A DNA stretch of 61,946 nucleotides from a virus: positions 1-61,946 of IMG/VR virus record IMGVR_UViG_3300047557_003152; one strand, given 5' to 3'. Shown here piece after piece: positions 23,364 to 33,272 of this stretch (its first letter is position 1; the number at the start of each line of letters is the position of its first letter). The notes beneath the pieces were generated by a model that was given only the letters and a program-made list of their open reading frames with translations, ran no database searches and had not been told where the DNA came from. The position numbers were made by a program, and so were the translations under genes.

Positions 23364-23984
23364 ATGAAACAAGATTACTTTATAGATAGAGTAGGTAAAG
23401 AAGAAATCAAAGAACTTCTTTATACCTATCATTATCTTAAAGACGAATCAAAAGATTTTAAATCTGGTTTCAATTATGGGCTTTTCAGATCCTCAGTTTC
23501 TGATATTCTTAGGATTGGTGGGTGCTTGGGCACTTGTATCTTTACTGGGTTACCAGTCCCGGAAATAGCAGTAGGTGCTTTTGGTCTAGAAAGAAATCAA
23601 CAAGAAGGTATATACGAACTCTCAAGACTTTGTATACATCCAGATATTCAAAAAGAAGAATATAATATCACATCTTGGTTCGTCAGTCGTTGTATAAGGA
23701 GATTTAGAAAAGATGCCCGCGTTCGTGCTATTCTTAGTTATGCTGACTTTTCTCACCACACTGGAATCATATATCGTGCAACAAATTTCAAGTATTACGG
23801 TCTGACTGATAGGAAATCAGACTTCTGGATCAAACAATCCGATGGTTCATTTATAAAACACTCAAGAGGACCGACTAAAGGTGTGGAAGGTGAGTGGAGA
23901 GAAAGAAGCAGAAAACATAGGTACTTGATGATGTTTGATAAAGAATTGAAAAAAAAGTTGACGTGGGAAGAGCAGAAGTGGTAA
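23364..23984 (+). CDS. Mom-like GNAT-fold protein
   Basis: 206-aa GNAT-superfamily protein resembling the Mu Mom family, which converts adenine to N6-carbamoylmethyladenine and protects DNA from restriction. The Mom-type order of motifs is visible: AVGAFGLERN near 70-80, IYELSRLCIHPD near 83-94, then AILSYADFSHHTGIIYRATN near 122-141 and a Tyr/Gly-rich YYGLTDRKSDFWI. The C-terminal 50 residues are strongly basic, fitting DNA binding. It ends the small-gene island and is followed by a terminator. Other GNAT roles (protein or RNA acetylation) remain possible. Confidence 0.65.
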   Translation: MKQDYFIDRVGKEEIKELLYTYHYLKDESKDFKSGFNYGLFRSSVSDILRIGGCLGTCIFTGLPVPEIAVGAFGLERNQQEGIYELSRLCIHPDIQKEEYNITSWFVSRCIRRFRKDARVRAILSYADFSHHTGIIYRATNFKYYGLTDRKSDFWIKQSDGSFIKHSRGPTKGVEGEWRERSRKHRYLMMFDKELKKKLTWEEQKW

Positions 23985-24025
23985 AATAATATGGTGTGAA
24001 GGAAGAGCGCACTTAATGTGCAGAC

Positions 24026-24053
24026 AAGCATCCAAGTAATTGGGTGCTTTTTT
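24026..24053 (+). terminator. Intrinsic terminator of the small-gene island
   Basis: AAGCATCC (24026-24033), 8-nt loop, GGGTGCTT (24042-24049, one G:U pair), with T residues to 24053. It separates the early-type island from the late promoter 6 nt further on. Confidence 0.85.
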
Positions 24054-24058
24054 CTTAT

Positions 24059-24066
24059 GATAAATA
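24059..24066 (+). promoter_or_regulatory. Late promoter (GATAAATA)
   Basis: GATAAATA, 30 nt before the start of the 2032-aa gene and directly after a terminator, which makes it a convincing start of a late transcript. Confidence 0.68.
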
Positions 24067-24096
24067 ATCCATAACGGAACTATAAGTATTAATAAG

Positions 24097-27000
24097 ATGG
24101 GTCTTTCACGCCTCGATAATTTTCTTAAGTCGGCAAGAGGAACAATTCTTTATGTTGATCCAAATAGTCTTGATTCGACGGACAGTATTGAAAACTCAGG
24201 AAATAGTTTAACAAGACCGTTTAAAACTATTCAAAGAGCACTGATTGAAGCAGCAAGATTTTCATATCAGCGTGGATTAAATAACGATAGATTTAATAAA
24301 ACAACAATTCTGTTATATCCTGGTGATCATATTGTAGATAACCGCCCCGGATATATTCCAACAGGTGCAGGAACTTATTCCGCAAGAAGTGGTTTAACTG
24401 GACTAACTGACATTATACAATGGGATATTGATACAAGATTTGATCTAACTAATCCAGATAACCCTTTATATAAACTTAATTCAATTCATGGTGGTGTAAT
24501 TGTTCCAAGAGGAACATCGATTGTTGGTATGGATCTTCGTAAGACTAAGATTCGTCCACTTTATGTTCCAGATCCAGAAAACGATAATATTGAAAGATCT
24601 GCTATTCTTCGTACAACAGGCGCTTGTTATTTTTGGCAGTTTACTATTTTGGATGCAGACCCAAATGGAAACTGCTACAAAGATTATACATCCAGTCAAT
24701 TTGTTCCTAATTTTTCTCACCATAAACTTACTGGATTTGAATATGCTGATGGTGTAAATGGTGTTTATATTAATGATGATTTTTTAAACGATTCAGTTGG
24801 ATCTAAAGTTGATACAACCAGAACTGATTTGGATATGTATTATGAAAAAATTGCAGCAGTTTATGGAGATTCTTCGGGTAGAGGAATTTCTCCAGATTAT
24901 GGATCAGGAACACTAGATATTCAACCACTCATTGATGAGTATCGTATTGTAGGACCAAAAGGCGCTTCCGTAGGTATTACAAGTATTCGTGCAGGTGATG
25001 GAGTTATTCCTACAACAACGATTACTGTAGATCTTGTAAACACAATTGAAGGATTGAGTGTTGATAGTCCAATTCAAGTTAGTGGAATAAGTGCTGAAGG
25101 ATATGATGGACAATATGTAATCAACACTGTACCAAGCAGTACTCAAATTACATATAAGACTCAGAATGCACCAGCAAATCCACTTCCAGGAGTCACTGGA
25201 TCAACCTTAAGTCTTTCTGTTGATACTGTTACTTCGGCATCTCCATATATCTTTAATATTTCTGTTCGTTCTGTTTATGGAATGTGTGGTCTTCTTGCTG
25301 ATGGAGATAAGGCGACTGGATTTAAATCAATGGTCGTGGCACAATACACTGGTATTGGATTGCAAAAAGATGAAAATGCATTTGTAAGATATGACAGTGG
25401 TACTGGAAAATATGTAGATTCAACAAAACTAAGTAGTCTTAATACAAATTCAAGATCCAGATTTAAACCAGAATATGAAAACTTCCATATTAAAGCAACA
25501 AATGATTCATTCTTACAATTAGTTTCTGTTTTTGCAATTGGATACGCTCAACACTTTGCAACAGAAAATGGTGGAGATATTGCTCTTAATAATTCTAATT
25601 CCAATTTTGGAGCAAAAGCATTAGAAGCAACTGGATTTAAGAGAGAAGCATTTACTGCAGATGATTATGGATATATCACTCATATCATTCCACCAAAAGA
25701 AATTGAAAGCACTGAAATTAGTGTAGAATTCGGTGCAATTGATGTTGGAGTTACCACATCAAAATCTGCAGGAGCTGGTACAACTACACGTCTTTATCTT
25801 TATAATGAAACAAATCGAAATGTACCACCAAAAGTATTAATCGATGGTTATCATATTGGCGCAAAGCAAAATGATGAATTAAATATTCAATCTTTTGTTG
25901 GAGGAGCACTTACATCATATTCTTCACGAATTGTAATGCCGTATGGACCTTACAATTCAACACAAAGTTCATCAGAAAAATTATTTACTGTTGAAAGAAG
26001 CACAGCAGGAATTAATAGTATTACTTTAAATACTCTTAAATTAACAGAGGTACATTCATTTGCGAATGGAGAATCAATTCGCATCATTGCTGATGATGGA
26101 CATCTTCCTGATGGATTAGAATCAAATCAAATTTATTATGCAATTACTAAAGAATCTGCATCAGGAATTGGAACAGATGAAATTAGAATTGCAAAAACTT
26201 TAAGTGATGCTATTAATGGTTCAACAACAGCAACTGCCATTACTCTTAACAATAAAGGAGGAACTCTAAGTATTGTAAGTAGAGTTTCAGATAAAAATCC
26301 GGGAGAAATTGGACATCCAGTTCAATTTGATAATCAATGGTATATAAATGTAGATGTTACAAACAATCAAATTTATGATGTAATCAATTCTTCTGGAGTT
26401 TCTGGACTTGGAAATGCAACTACAAGATCTTATGTAACACGTAAACCTGACTCTAGAAGTTTAATTGATACTCTTTATCGAGTTCGTTACGTTCTTCCAA
26501 AAAATTCTTCTACTACAGCAAAACCACCAACTGATGGATTTATTCTTCAGGAATCTAATAACATTATAGGAACTGGAACCACTGAAATTGCACAACTTTA
26601 TAATTCTTCTGGCGCGATTTCAAATTCAACTCTATTAAGAAATCCTAAGTTTATTGCAGATGCTTCTTACTCTTCTGGCACTGTCACAATTCGTGCAGAA
26701 ATTCCTCATAATTTGAGAGTTGGTGAAGAAGTAGAAATCGTTAATGTATCTCCTGCAGGATATAACGGAACTTATACTGTTACATCTATTCTAAGCGCAA
26801 AAGAATTTACTTATACTACAACATTAAGTCTTGGTTCTTTTGCAAACGATACCTCTAGTAGAACATCAAGTCTTCCATACTTCAGAAGGAAGAAATATGA
26901 AAAAACTTATCAAGTTTATAGATCTCAAGTAATTCAACCATACATCACAAATGTTCAGGATGGTGTTTATTACTTAACTCTAATTAATTATTCTAATAAT

Positions 27001-30000
27001 CCAACAGTTGCACCATTTAATAACCTGGCATTTGCACAACCAGTTGAAAATCTATATCCACAATTAAATAATGATAATCCAAATTCTGATCCAGATTCAA
27101 CAACTTCACACGCTCTTCCAGATATTATCGGAAAAGTTGTAGTTAATGACCTACAAAAAAGTATTACTAAAGAGACATTAGAATCTTTTGTTGTTGGATA
27201 TGGAATTACCAATATTCAATCATCTAGTGGAACTACTCATACCATTTACACATCACTTGATCATGGACTATCGGGAATTACTACAGTTAGTATTATAAGT
27301 GGTGGTAGTAATTATGGTTCATCTGCTCCATTTACGGGAAATCTTTATAATGCTAGATTAGTAGGATTTGCAGGATCTACTACAGGATCAAATGCAACTG
27401 CAAGAATCGCTGTGACTGCAGGTGCAATTACTGGAGTTCAGATTATTGATGGTGGTTCTGCATATGGTATTGGAAATACACTTACTGTTGTTGGTGTTGC
27501 AACCACTGCAGGTCATGTCATTGGTGTTGTAAAAGTTGAATCTATTTCTAACAACATTGGAGATACTCTTAGTATTTCTGGAGTTTCTTCTGCATTAAAC
27601 TCTGGATATAATACAATTTATAGAGTTTCTGAAATTACTACAGGAAGACCAAAAGAAATTAATGTAATTTCTGGTGACACTATTTCTAACTTCTCAGCAG
27701 TGGGACTAGGTTCGATTGTAACATCTTCTTCTGGTTATCTATTTACCGATAAAGCCGTAGGAGTATCTACGTTTGTCTATAATTCAGTTACTGGTCTTGC
27801 AACAGTTGGATTTACAACTAGTCACGGATTCAGAGTTGATAATAAAATTGTAATTAGAGGCGCAAATCAATCTGCATTTAATGGGGACTTTATTGTCAAA
27901 AAACTTTATAGTTCTGTTGGAAATTCTCTTGTAGATATTAATATTGGAATTGGTGCAACAACTTCTACATTAGCGACAGGAACTTTACATGCATATCGTC
28001 CCACTCTGACTTCTTATGGTGGCGATTTAGATAGAGACACTGAAAATACTTCAGGTCGTTTAGATTATCAATATGCTGGCATTACAACAACTCTTGGAAC
28101 TTCAATTCTTGCAACTGATCCTGATTCAACTACTTTAAATGTTCCAAATGCTGTTGCTCTTGGATTAAATCTTGGAGACTATCTGCTAATTGATAATGAG
28201 ATCTTTAGAATCAAGCAAGCGGTCACGTCAAATTCTTTACAAATTTTTAGATCTATTTTAGGTTCTCCAAGAGAAACTCATATTGCAGGATCTCTTGTTC
28301 GTAGAATTAAAGTAACTCCAGTTGAGCTTCGCCGTAACTCAATTATTCGTGCATCGGGTCATACATTTGAATATCTTGGATTTGGTCCCGGTAATTATTC
28401 AACATCACTACCAGATAAACAAGATCGCTCTTTAAGTAAGAGTGAAATCTTCTTAGCACAATCAACTAAGACTAATGGTGGTCTAATTGTTTATACTGGT
28501 ATGAATAGTGATGGTGACTTTTTTACTGGTAATAAAAAAATTAATTCTGCAACTGGTAAAGAAGAAACTTATGATACTCCAGTTCCTACAAATACAGGAG
28601 AAAAGAATTCTTCAGAGATTGTTGATATTACTGATACTCAAAAGGTATTTGTTGGAAATTCTATAAAAGTTGAAGGTGGAAGAGATAAAAACATTGTATC
28701 TGAATTTAATGGTCCTGTAGTCTTTAATAATAAAGTCACTACAAATGCTGATGTTGAAGCAAATTCAATATATCTTCAAGGAGAAGAAGATATTTCAAGA
28801 AGATTAAGTGTTTCTGATGCAAAACCAACAATTGTTGGTAATTATGGTGATGTTGAATTTAATTCAACTCCAAGAACTAACGGAAATGCAGGTTGGATTT
28901 ATACTACAAATAATGAGTGGAAGGCTTTTGGTTGGATCAATGATTCTCTATATGGTGTTGGAATTTCTACAAATAATGGTCCTGTAGGATTCTCTACACT
29001 ATTAAATCTTGTTGGAGTTGGATTAACCATTAGTAAAGATTATGATTCTGCAACAGGTATTACTACAGTCTATTTTGAAGGTGATCCATATAACACGATT
29101 GGAATTTCTTCGGAAGGATCTTTCATTGGTGATGCAAATGCACTTAATTTTGTAGGATCAAAAGATGGATTTGGATTTGATATCACAGTCGATTTTAATT
29201 CAGCAGTCGGTCTTGCAACAGTTAGATTAGATGCTCCTGTTGATATAATAGATTTTAAAATCTCAGGTGATGGAAATCTAGGATATGCTGCTCCTTCTTT
29301 TGGAACAACAAGTATTGGCACAAGAATCATCTATGAAAATGCAATAGGACTTTCTACTGATGCACATACAAACTATGCAGTTGGTGTGGGTGCAAATGAT
29401 TCATTATGGTGGTCTGTTCCACAGAATAATTCTTATGGATTTAGTTGGTATGCAGGAGAAACGGAGATTGCAAATTTATTATCCAATGGTGTCTTTACAG
29501 TTCTTGGAGAAACCTCATTAATAACTGCAAAAAGATTCAATTCTACCATTGTAACTGGAACTGCTCCAATTAGTGTTGCTTCGAGCACTGTTGTTTCTAA
29601 CTTAAATGTAAACTATCTAGAGGGATTTGTATCTGCAGCAACCACTACTCCGGACACAATTGTTCGTAGAAATTCTTCCAATAATATTAATGGAAATGTA
29701 TCTCATCTTATTCATAATGTAAGCGGAGCACAAAGAGGTGAGTGGTATGCAGATATTCCTGCAAGACAAGGTTATTCCTCATTCAATCGTGCAGGTGACA
29801 TTTCTTCAGGTATTTGTACCTTTACACAGGTATCTGATATTTACAATAATCAGTCAACTGTAGGAACTGCATTAACTTGTGATTTTACGACAGGACCAAT
29901 TACTAGGACAACAAGCACAGATACTACAGTCATCAATATTAATAATGTACCAACAACTGATAATAGAGCATTAAATTATACTGTAGTATTAAACGCTGCA

Positions 30001-30195
30001 ACAACTGTTTCTAATCTTACAAATATTCAATTCCAGATTAATGGAACTGCTCTGAATACTGGCGGAAATAGTATTCGTTGGTTGAACAATCTTCCACCAA
30101 CGGGAACTGCTGCTGGATATTACTTCTTTGGATTCAGTATCTTTAGAATTGGTTCGGTTTGGGAAGTTCTTGGAACATTTGCAACCTACGCATAA
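24097..30195 (+). CDS. Giant beta-helix baseplate/tail-fibre protein (2032 aa)
   Basis: The largest gene in the window. The N-terminus (DNFLKSARGTILYVDPNSLD, RPFKTIQRALIEAARFSYQR) is the start of a right-handed parallel beta-helix as in pectate-lyase-like fibres. The helix continues through about 530 (NDSFLQLVSVFAIGYAQHFA, NNSNSNFGAKALEATGFKRE). Later there are many Ig-like or beta-sandwich units with 'GGSNYGSSAPF'-type motifs (about 1065-1150), then a conserved IRASGHTFEYLGFGPGNYST near 1413-1432. The final 180 residues look like a receptor-facing beta domain. Parts recur in the 669-aa gene. Probably a baseplate-attached fibre; exact T4 counterpart unclear. Confidence 0.72.
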   Translation: MGLSRLDNFLKSARGTILYVDPNSLDSTDSIENSGNSLTRPFKTIQRALIEAARFSYQRGLNNDRFNKTTILLYPGDHIVDNRPGYIPTGAGTYSARSGLTGLTDIIQWDIDTRFDLTNPDNPLYKLNSIHGGVIVPRGTSIVGMDLRKTKIRPLYVPDPENDNIERSAILRTTGACYFWQFTILDADPNGNCYKDYTSSQFVPNFSHHKLTGFEYADGVNGVYINDDFLNDSVGSKVDTTRTDLDMYYEKIAAVYGDSSGRGISPDYGSGTLDIQPLIDEYRIVGPKGASVGITSIRAGDGVIPTTTITVDLVNTIEGLSVDSPIQVSGISAEGYDGQYVINTVPSSTQITYKTQNAPANPLPGVTGSTLSLSVDTVTSASPYIFNISVRSVYGMCGLLADGDKATGFKSMVVAQYTGIGLQKDENAFVRYDSGTGKYVDSTKLSSLNTNSRSRFKPEYENFHIKATNDSFLQLVSVFAIGYAQHFATENGGDIALNNSNSNFGAKALEATGFKREAFTADDYGYITHIIPPKEIESTEISVEFGAIDVGVTTSKSAGAGTTTRLYLYNETNRNVPPKVLIDGYHIGAKQNDELNIQSFVGGALTSYSSRIVMPYGPYNSTQSSSEKLFTVERSTAGINSITLNTLKLTEVHSFANGESIRIIADDGHLPDGLESNQIYYAITKESASGIGTDEIRIAKTLSDAINGSTTATAITLNNKGGTLSIVSRVSDKNPGEIGHPVQFDNQWYINVDVTNNQIYDVINSSGVSGLGNATTRSYVTRKPDSRSLIDTLYRVRYVLPKNSSTTAKPPTDGFILQESNNIIGTGTTEIAQLYNSSGAISNSTLLRNPKFIADASYSSGTVTIRAEIPHNLRVGEEVEIVNVSPAGYNGTYTVTSILSAKEFTYTTTLSLGSFANDTSSRTSSLPYFRRKKYEKTYQVYRSQVIQPYITNVQDGVYYLTLINYSNNPTVAPFNNLAFAQPVENLYPQLNNDNPNSDPDSTTSHALPDIIGKVVVNDLQKSITKETLESFVVGYGITNIQSSSGTTHTIYTSLDHGLSGITTVSIISGGSNYGSSAPFTGNLYNARLVGFAGSTTGSNATARIAVTAGAITGVQIIDGGSAYGIGNTLTVVGVATTAGHVIGVVKVESISNNIGDTLSISGVSSALNSGYNTIYRVSEITTGRPKEINVISGDTISNFSAVGLGSIVTSSSGYLFTDKAVGVSTFVYNSVTGLATVGFTTSHGFRVDNKIVIRGANQSAFNGDFIVKKLYSSVGNSLVDINIGIGATTSTLATGTLHAYRPTLTSYGGDLDRDTENTSGRLDYQYAGITTTLGTSILATDPDSTTLNVPNAVALGLNLGDYLLIDNEIFRIKQAVTSNSLQIFRSILGSPRETHIAGSLVRRIKVTPVELRRNSIIRASGHTFEYLGFGPGNYSTSLPDKQDRSLSKSEIFLAQSTKTNGGLIVYTGMNSDGDFFTGNKKINSATGKEETYDTPVPTNTGEKNSSEIVDITDTQKVFVGNSIKVEGGRDKNIVSEFNGPVVFNNKVTTNADVEANSIYLQGEEDISRRLSVSDAKPTIVGNYGDVEFNSTPRTNGNAGWIYTTNNEWKAFGWINDSLYGVGISTNNGPVGFSTLLNLVGVGLTISKDYDSATGITTVYFEGDPYNTIGISSEGSFIGDANALNFVGSKDGFGFDITVDFNSAVGLATVRLDAPVDIIDFKISGDGNLGYAAPSFGTTSIGTRIIYENAIGLSTDAHTNYAVGVGANDSLWWSVPQNNSYGFSWYAGETEIANLLSNGVFTVLGETSLITAKRFNSTIVTGTAPISVASSTVVSNLNVNYLEGFVSAATTTPDTIVRRNSSNNINGNVSHLIHNVSGAQRGEWYADIPARQGYSSFNRAGDISSGICTFTQVSDIYNNQSTVGTALTCDFTTGPITRTTSTDTTVININNVPTTDNRALNYTVVLNAATTVSNLTNIQFQINGTALNTGGNSIRWLNNLPPTGTAAGYYFFGFSIFRIGSVWEVLGTFATYA

Positions 30196-30201
30196 AATCT
30201 C

Positions 30202-31221
30202 ATGGCTCTTCACGGTTCAGTAGTCGCTAACTTATCACCAATACTCTTTAAAGGAAATAATAGATCACTTGGAGTAAATGTAATCATTCATCAAGATCAA
30301 AGTGGTTCTATGAACGATGTGAGTGCTTTTTATAGTAATGGAACATTTATTGGAGAACTTCAAAATGCATTACTATTAGAAAAAATAGGAACAGATCTTA
30401 CAAAATATCCAAATCTCTATGCTTATTTTGGCGCTTTTAGTAGAAATCCTTCAACTTCATTTACAATTTCAAACCCAAATGGAACATTAACAATATCTCA
30501 AACATTTATGAGAGGTGAAGCAACTGGCGCAGCAACAATTACAAACTGGACTAGTACAAGGTATTTTTCAAATTCAACTACTCATGTCGTTAATATTTGT
30601 ACTGATGTAATTGCAAATACTACTAGAGGAAGATTATCTGCTTTTGGAAATGATGAAAAATCAGAGGATGTTCATGGAAACCTTTGGTCAATATGGACAA
30701 CTCCAAATGCAATTTCTACAGGAGCGCCTGGAAGATTTGGAAGCGTAATAGGATCAAATGTAAGGAAAGGTTCTACAACTATTGTTATTACTAATTCTGA
30801 TGAACAAACAGATTCTCCCGGTGGTATGATTGGACAATTAGTTGCAGTTAATTCTACAGGTACACCACAGAGAACAATTAATGGTGCAACCGGAGAGATG
30901 ATATTCAGAGGGTATAGAGTTATTGCGTTGAGTACTTATACCTCTACTGATGGATATGATGGTATTCTTTTTTATGGTTCTACTTCGGCACAACCATATG
31001 GATATGTAACATTTACTGGAGCATCAACTTATACGATTACAAGGTCTACAACTGCTCCTAATTGGATAAGGCCCACCAAACAAAGACACGATACTTTAAC
31101 TCTTGCATCAGAAACAAGAGGTGGATTATTTAAAATTAGAAATGTTTTTACTAATACTGGAACCGATCGAAGAGTTGCTTTTTCAAAATGTATTGCTGAG
31201 TTTATTGCAGATACAGTTTAA
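30202..31221 (+). CDS. Tail protein with VWA-like (MIDAS) domain
   Basis: 339-aa protein placed between two fibre genes. It opens with a von Willebrand factor A-type strand and MIDAS: VNVIIHQDQSGSMND, giving D32-x-S34-x-S36. Further VWA elements are VNICTDVIANTTRGR near 130-145 and IVITNSDEQTDS near 193-204, which corresponds to the third metal-binding loop. The remainder is beta-rich. VWA domains bind protein or glycan ligands through a metal, so an adhesive or fibre-joining role is likely. Only 6 nt separate it from the giant gene, so it belongs to the same late transcript. Confidence 0.7.
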   Translation: MALHGSVVANLSPILFKGNNRSLGVNVIIHQDQSGSMNDVSAFYSNGTFIGELQNALLLEKIGTDLTKYPNLYAYFGAFSRNPSTSFTISNPNGTLTISQTFMRGEATGAATITNWTSTRYFSNSTTHVVNICTDVIANTTRGRLSAFGNDEKSEDVHGNLWSIWTTPNAISTGAPGRFGSVIGSNVRKGSTTIVITNSDEQTDSPGGMIGQLVAVNSTGTPQRTINGATGEMIFRGYRVIALSTYTSTDGYDGILFYGSTSAQPYGYVTFTGASTYTITRSTTAPNWIRPTKQRHDTLTLASETRGGLFKIRNVFTNTGTDRRVAFSKCIAEFIADTV

Positions 31222-31222
31222 G

Positions 31223-31230
31223 TATAAATA
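31223..31230 (+). promoter_or_regulatory. Late promoter (TATAAATA)
   Basis: Exact TATAAATA, 26 nt upstream of the ATG at 31257, overlapping the end of the VWA gene region. Confidence 0.72.
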
Positions 31231-31256
31231 AGTAAAAAGGTTGGCGCTCTCCACCT

Positions 31257-33266
31257 ATGGCAGTACAAAAGAATTTTGTCGTCAAGAACGGCATAGAAGT
31301 CAATAATAACCTCATATTTGCAGACAAAGATAGTAATAAAGTAGGTATTGCGACTACAAATCCAAAGTATTCTCTACATGTTAATGGTGGAATTGGTGCT
31401 ACGGCACTTTATATTTCAGGTGTATCTACACTTACAGATGTAAGAGGAATAAGTTATCTTACTGTTTCTGGTATAGCCACAATTTCAAATGTACAAATTT
31501 CATCAGGAATTGTTACCGCAACCACAGGAATTATTACATACTATGGAGATGGATCAAAACTTCTCAACGTCGCAGGAGGAGCAAATGCAAATATCATTTA
31601 TGTCTCAAAAGATGGAAGTGATACAAACGAAGGAACAACATTTAATCAAGCAAAAGCAACAATCAAAGCAGCAGCAGGAATTGCAACAGCAGGAACTGTT
31701 ATTAAAGTTAGTGCTGGGACTTATATAGAAGATAATCCTATTACTTTACCTGCACAGATCAGTATCATCGGTGATAGTTTAAGAGATGTTACTGTAACTC
31801 CACAAAATACAGGAGATCTTTTCTACGTTGCAAATGGCGATTATATTGCAGAAATGTCATTTGCAGGTGCTGCAAATACTGGTGCGATTTTTGCATTTAA
31901 TCCAAATGCTCCAACATATAATAACCAATCGCCTTATATTCAAAACTGTACTAACTTCATTCCAAATAGTATTGGAATGAAGATCGATGGAAAACATTCT
32001 ATTGGACCAACCAAATCAATGGTTCTTGATTCATATACACAATATAATCAAGGTGGTATTGGAATTTCTATTACAAACGAAGGATATGCACAATTAGTAT
32101 CTCTTTTTACAATTTGTAACGATATTGCAGTTTACTGTGGAAGTGGAGCTGCTTGCGATCTAACCAACTCTAACTCATCTTTCGGAAACTATGGATTGGT
32201 TGCTGATGGTGTTGGACCACGCAAGTACACGGGTATCATTACTTCTGCAGCAAGTGCAAACTCTGACACTTTTGTATTGAAGTTTGATACACCAACACTG
32301 ACTGTAACTGGAGCAACATATAATAATTTAACAGGACTTACAACTGTTACAGTTAGTACCGCACATAATTTTAATGTGGGAATGGGTGTCACACTTTATG
32401 GACTTAATTTTACTTGCCCCTCTGGTCCTGGTATTGTAACTTATCCAAGTGGAGCATCTGGATATATTTTTGAAATTCAATCCATTCCTTCATCAAATTC
32501 ATTTGCAGTCAATGTTGGACCATCAACACTTCCACATACCTGGAGTTCTGGAGGAACTGTAAAACTTAATGTAGTTCGTCCTTTTGATGGTCAAGCTGTC
32601 TATTTTGATTCTCTTTATTATACGGTGGATAAAATTAATGTTAGTGCAGGAGGAACTGGATATACAAACAGACCAACAGTAACAATTAGTTCTCCACCAA
32701 CTTCGTGGGGAGTTCCTGCACAAGCAGTTGCAAATATTAGCAATGGTTCTGTTACGGATATTGAAATTATATCAAGTGGAAGAGGTTATACTACGACTCC
32801 AACGATAACAATTAGTTCTCCTGATATTGGAATAAATACTGCAACTGCCTCTTCTGTTTTACTTCCAACTTATTACGCAATTCAAAGTTCCACACCAATA
32901 TCACCTTCTGGAATTTGTACAATTACAATGAATGATACTCTTCCTTATGCTGTTGGTGTTGGAAGCACAGTTCCATTCTTTAAACAAAGTAGAGTTCTTG
33001 CATCAGGACACTCTTTAGAATACATTGGATCTGGAACTGAAATTGCAAAAGCACTTCCTGCTGGTGGTGGAGTTGCAATTCAAGAAAATGAGACTGATGC
33101 ACGTAATGGAGGTCTTGTAGTATTTACTTCTACCGACCAATCTGGAAACTTTAGAATTGGTAATGGTGTTGTGATCAATCAACAAACAGGTCAAATTGGA
33201 GGAAGAGATTATTCTAAGAGTTTGTTCTCAACAATGACACCATTCATTCTAGCACTCGGAGGTTAA
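31257..33266 (+). CDS. Beta-helix tail-fibre protein (669 aa)
   Basis: Fibre protein. The N-terminal 110 residues (FVVKNGIEVNNNLIFADKDS; SLHVNGGIGATALYISGVST) are the common cyanophage fibre stem repeat. Residues about 115-340 are a pectate-lyase-like beta-helix (NIIYVSKDGSDTNEGTTFNQ; GYAQLVSLFTICNDIAVYCG; NSNSSFGNYGLVADG). The C-terminal part contains 'GGTGYTNRPTVTISSPP'-type units (about 463-525) and RVLASGHSLEYIGSG (about 580), both also present in the 2032-aa protein. It has its own late promoter and is followed closely by three more fibre genes. Confidence 0.72.
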   Translation: MAVQKNFVVKNGIEVNNNLIFADKDSNKVGIATTNPKYSLHVNGGIGATALYISGVSTLTDVRGISYLTVSGIATISNVQISSGIVTATTGIITYYGDGSKLLNVAGGANANIIYVSKDGSDTNEGTTFNQAKATIKAAAGIATAGTVIKVSAGTYIEDNPITLPAQISIIGDSLRDVTVTPQNTGDLFYVANGDYIAEMSFAGAANTGAIFAFNPNAPTYNNQSPYIQNCTNFIPNSIGMKIDGKHSIGPTKSMVLDSYTQYNQGGIGISITNEGYAQLVSLFTICNDIAVYCGSGAACDLTNSNSSFGNYGLVADGVGPRKYTGIITSAASANSDTFVLKFDTPTLTVTGATYNNLTGLTTVTVSTAHNFNVGMGVTLYGLNFTCPSGPGIVTYPSGASGYIFEIQSIPSSNSFAVNVGPSTLPHTWSSGGTVKLNVVRPFDGQAVYFDSLYYTVDKINVSAGGTGYTNRPTVTISSPPTSWGVPAQAVANISNGSVTDIEIISSGRGYTTTPTITISSPDIGINTATASSVLLPTYYAIQSSTPISPSGICTITMNDTLPYAVGVGSTVPFFKQSRVLASGHSLEYIGSGTEIAKALPAGGGVAIQENETDARNGGLVVFTSTDQSGNFRIGNGVVINQQTGQIGGRDYSKSLFSTMTPFILALGG

Positions 33267-33272
33267 TTCGGA

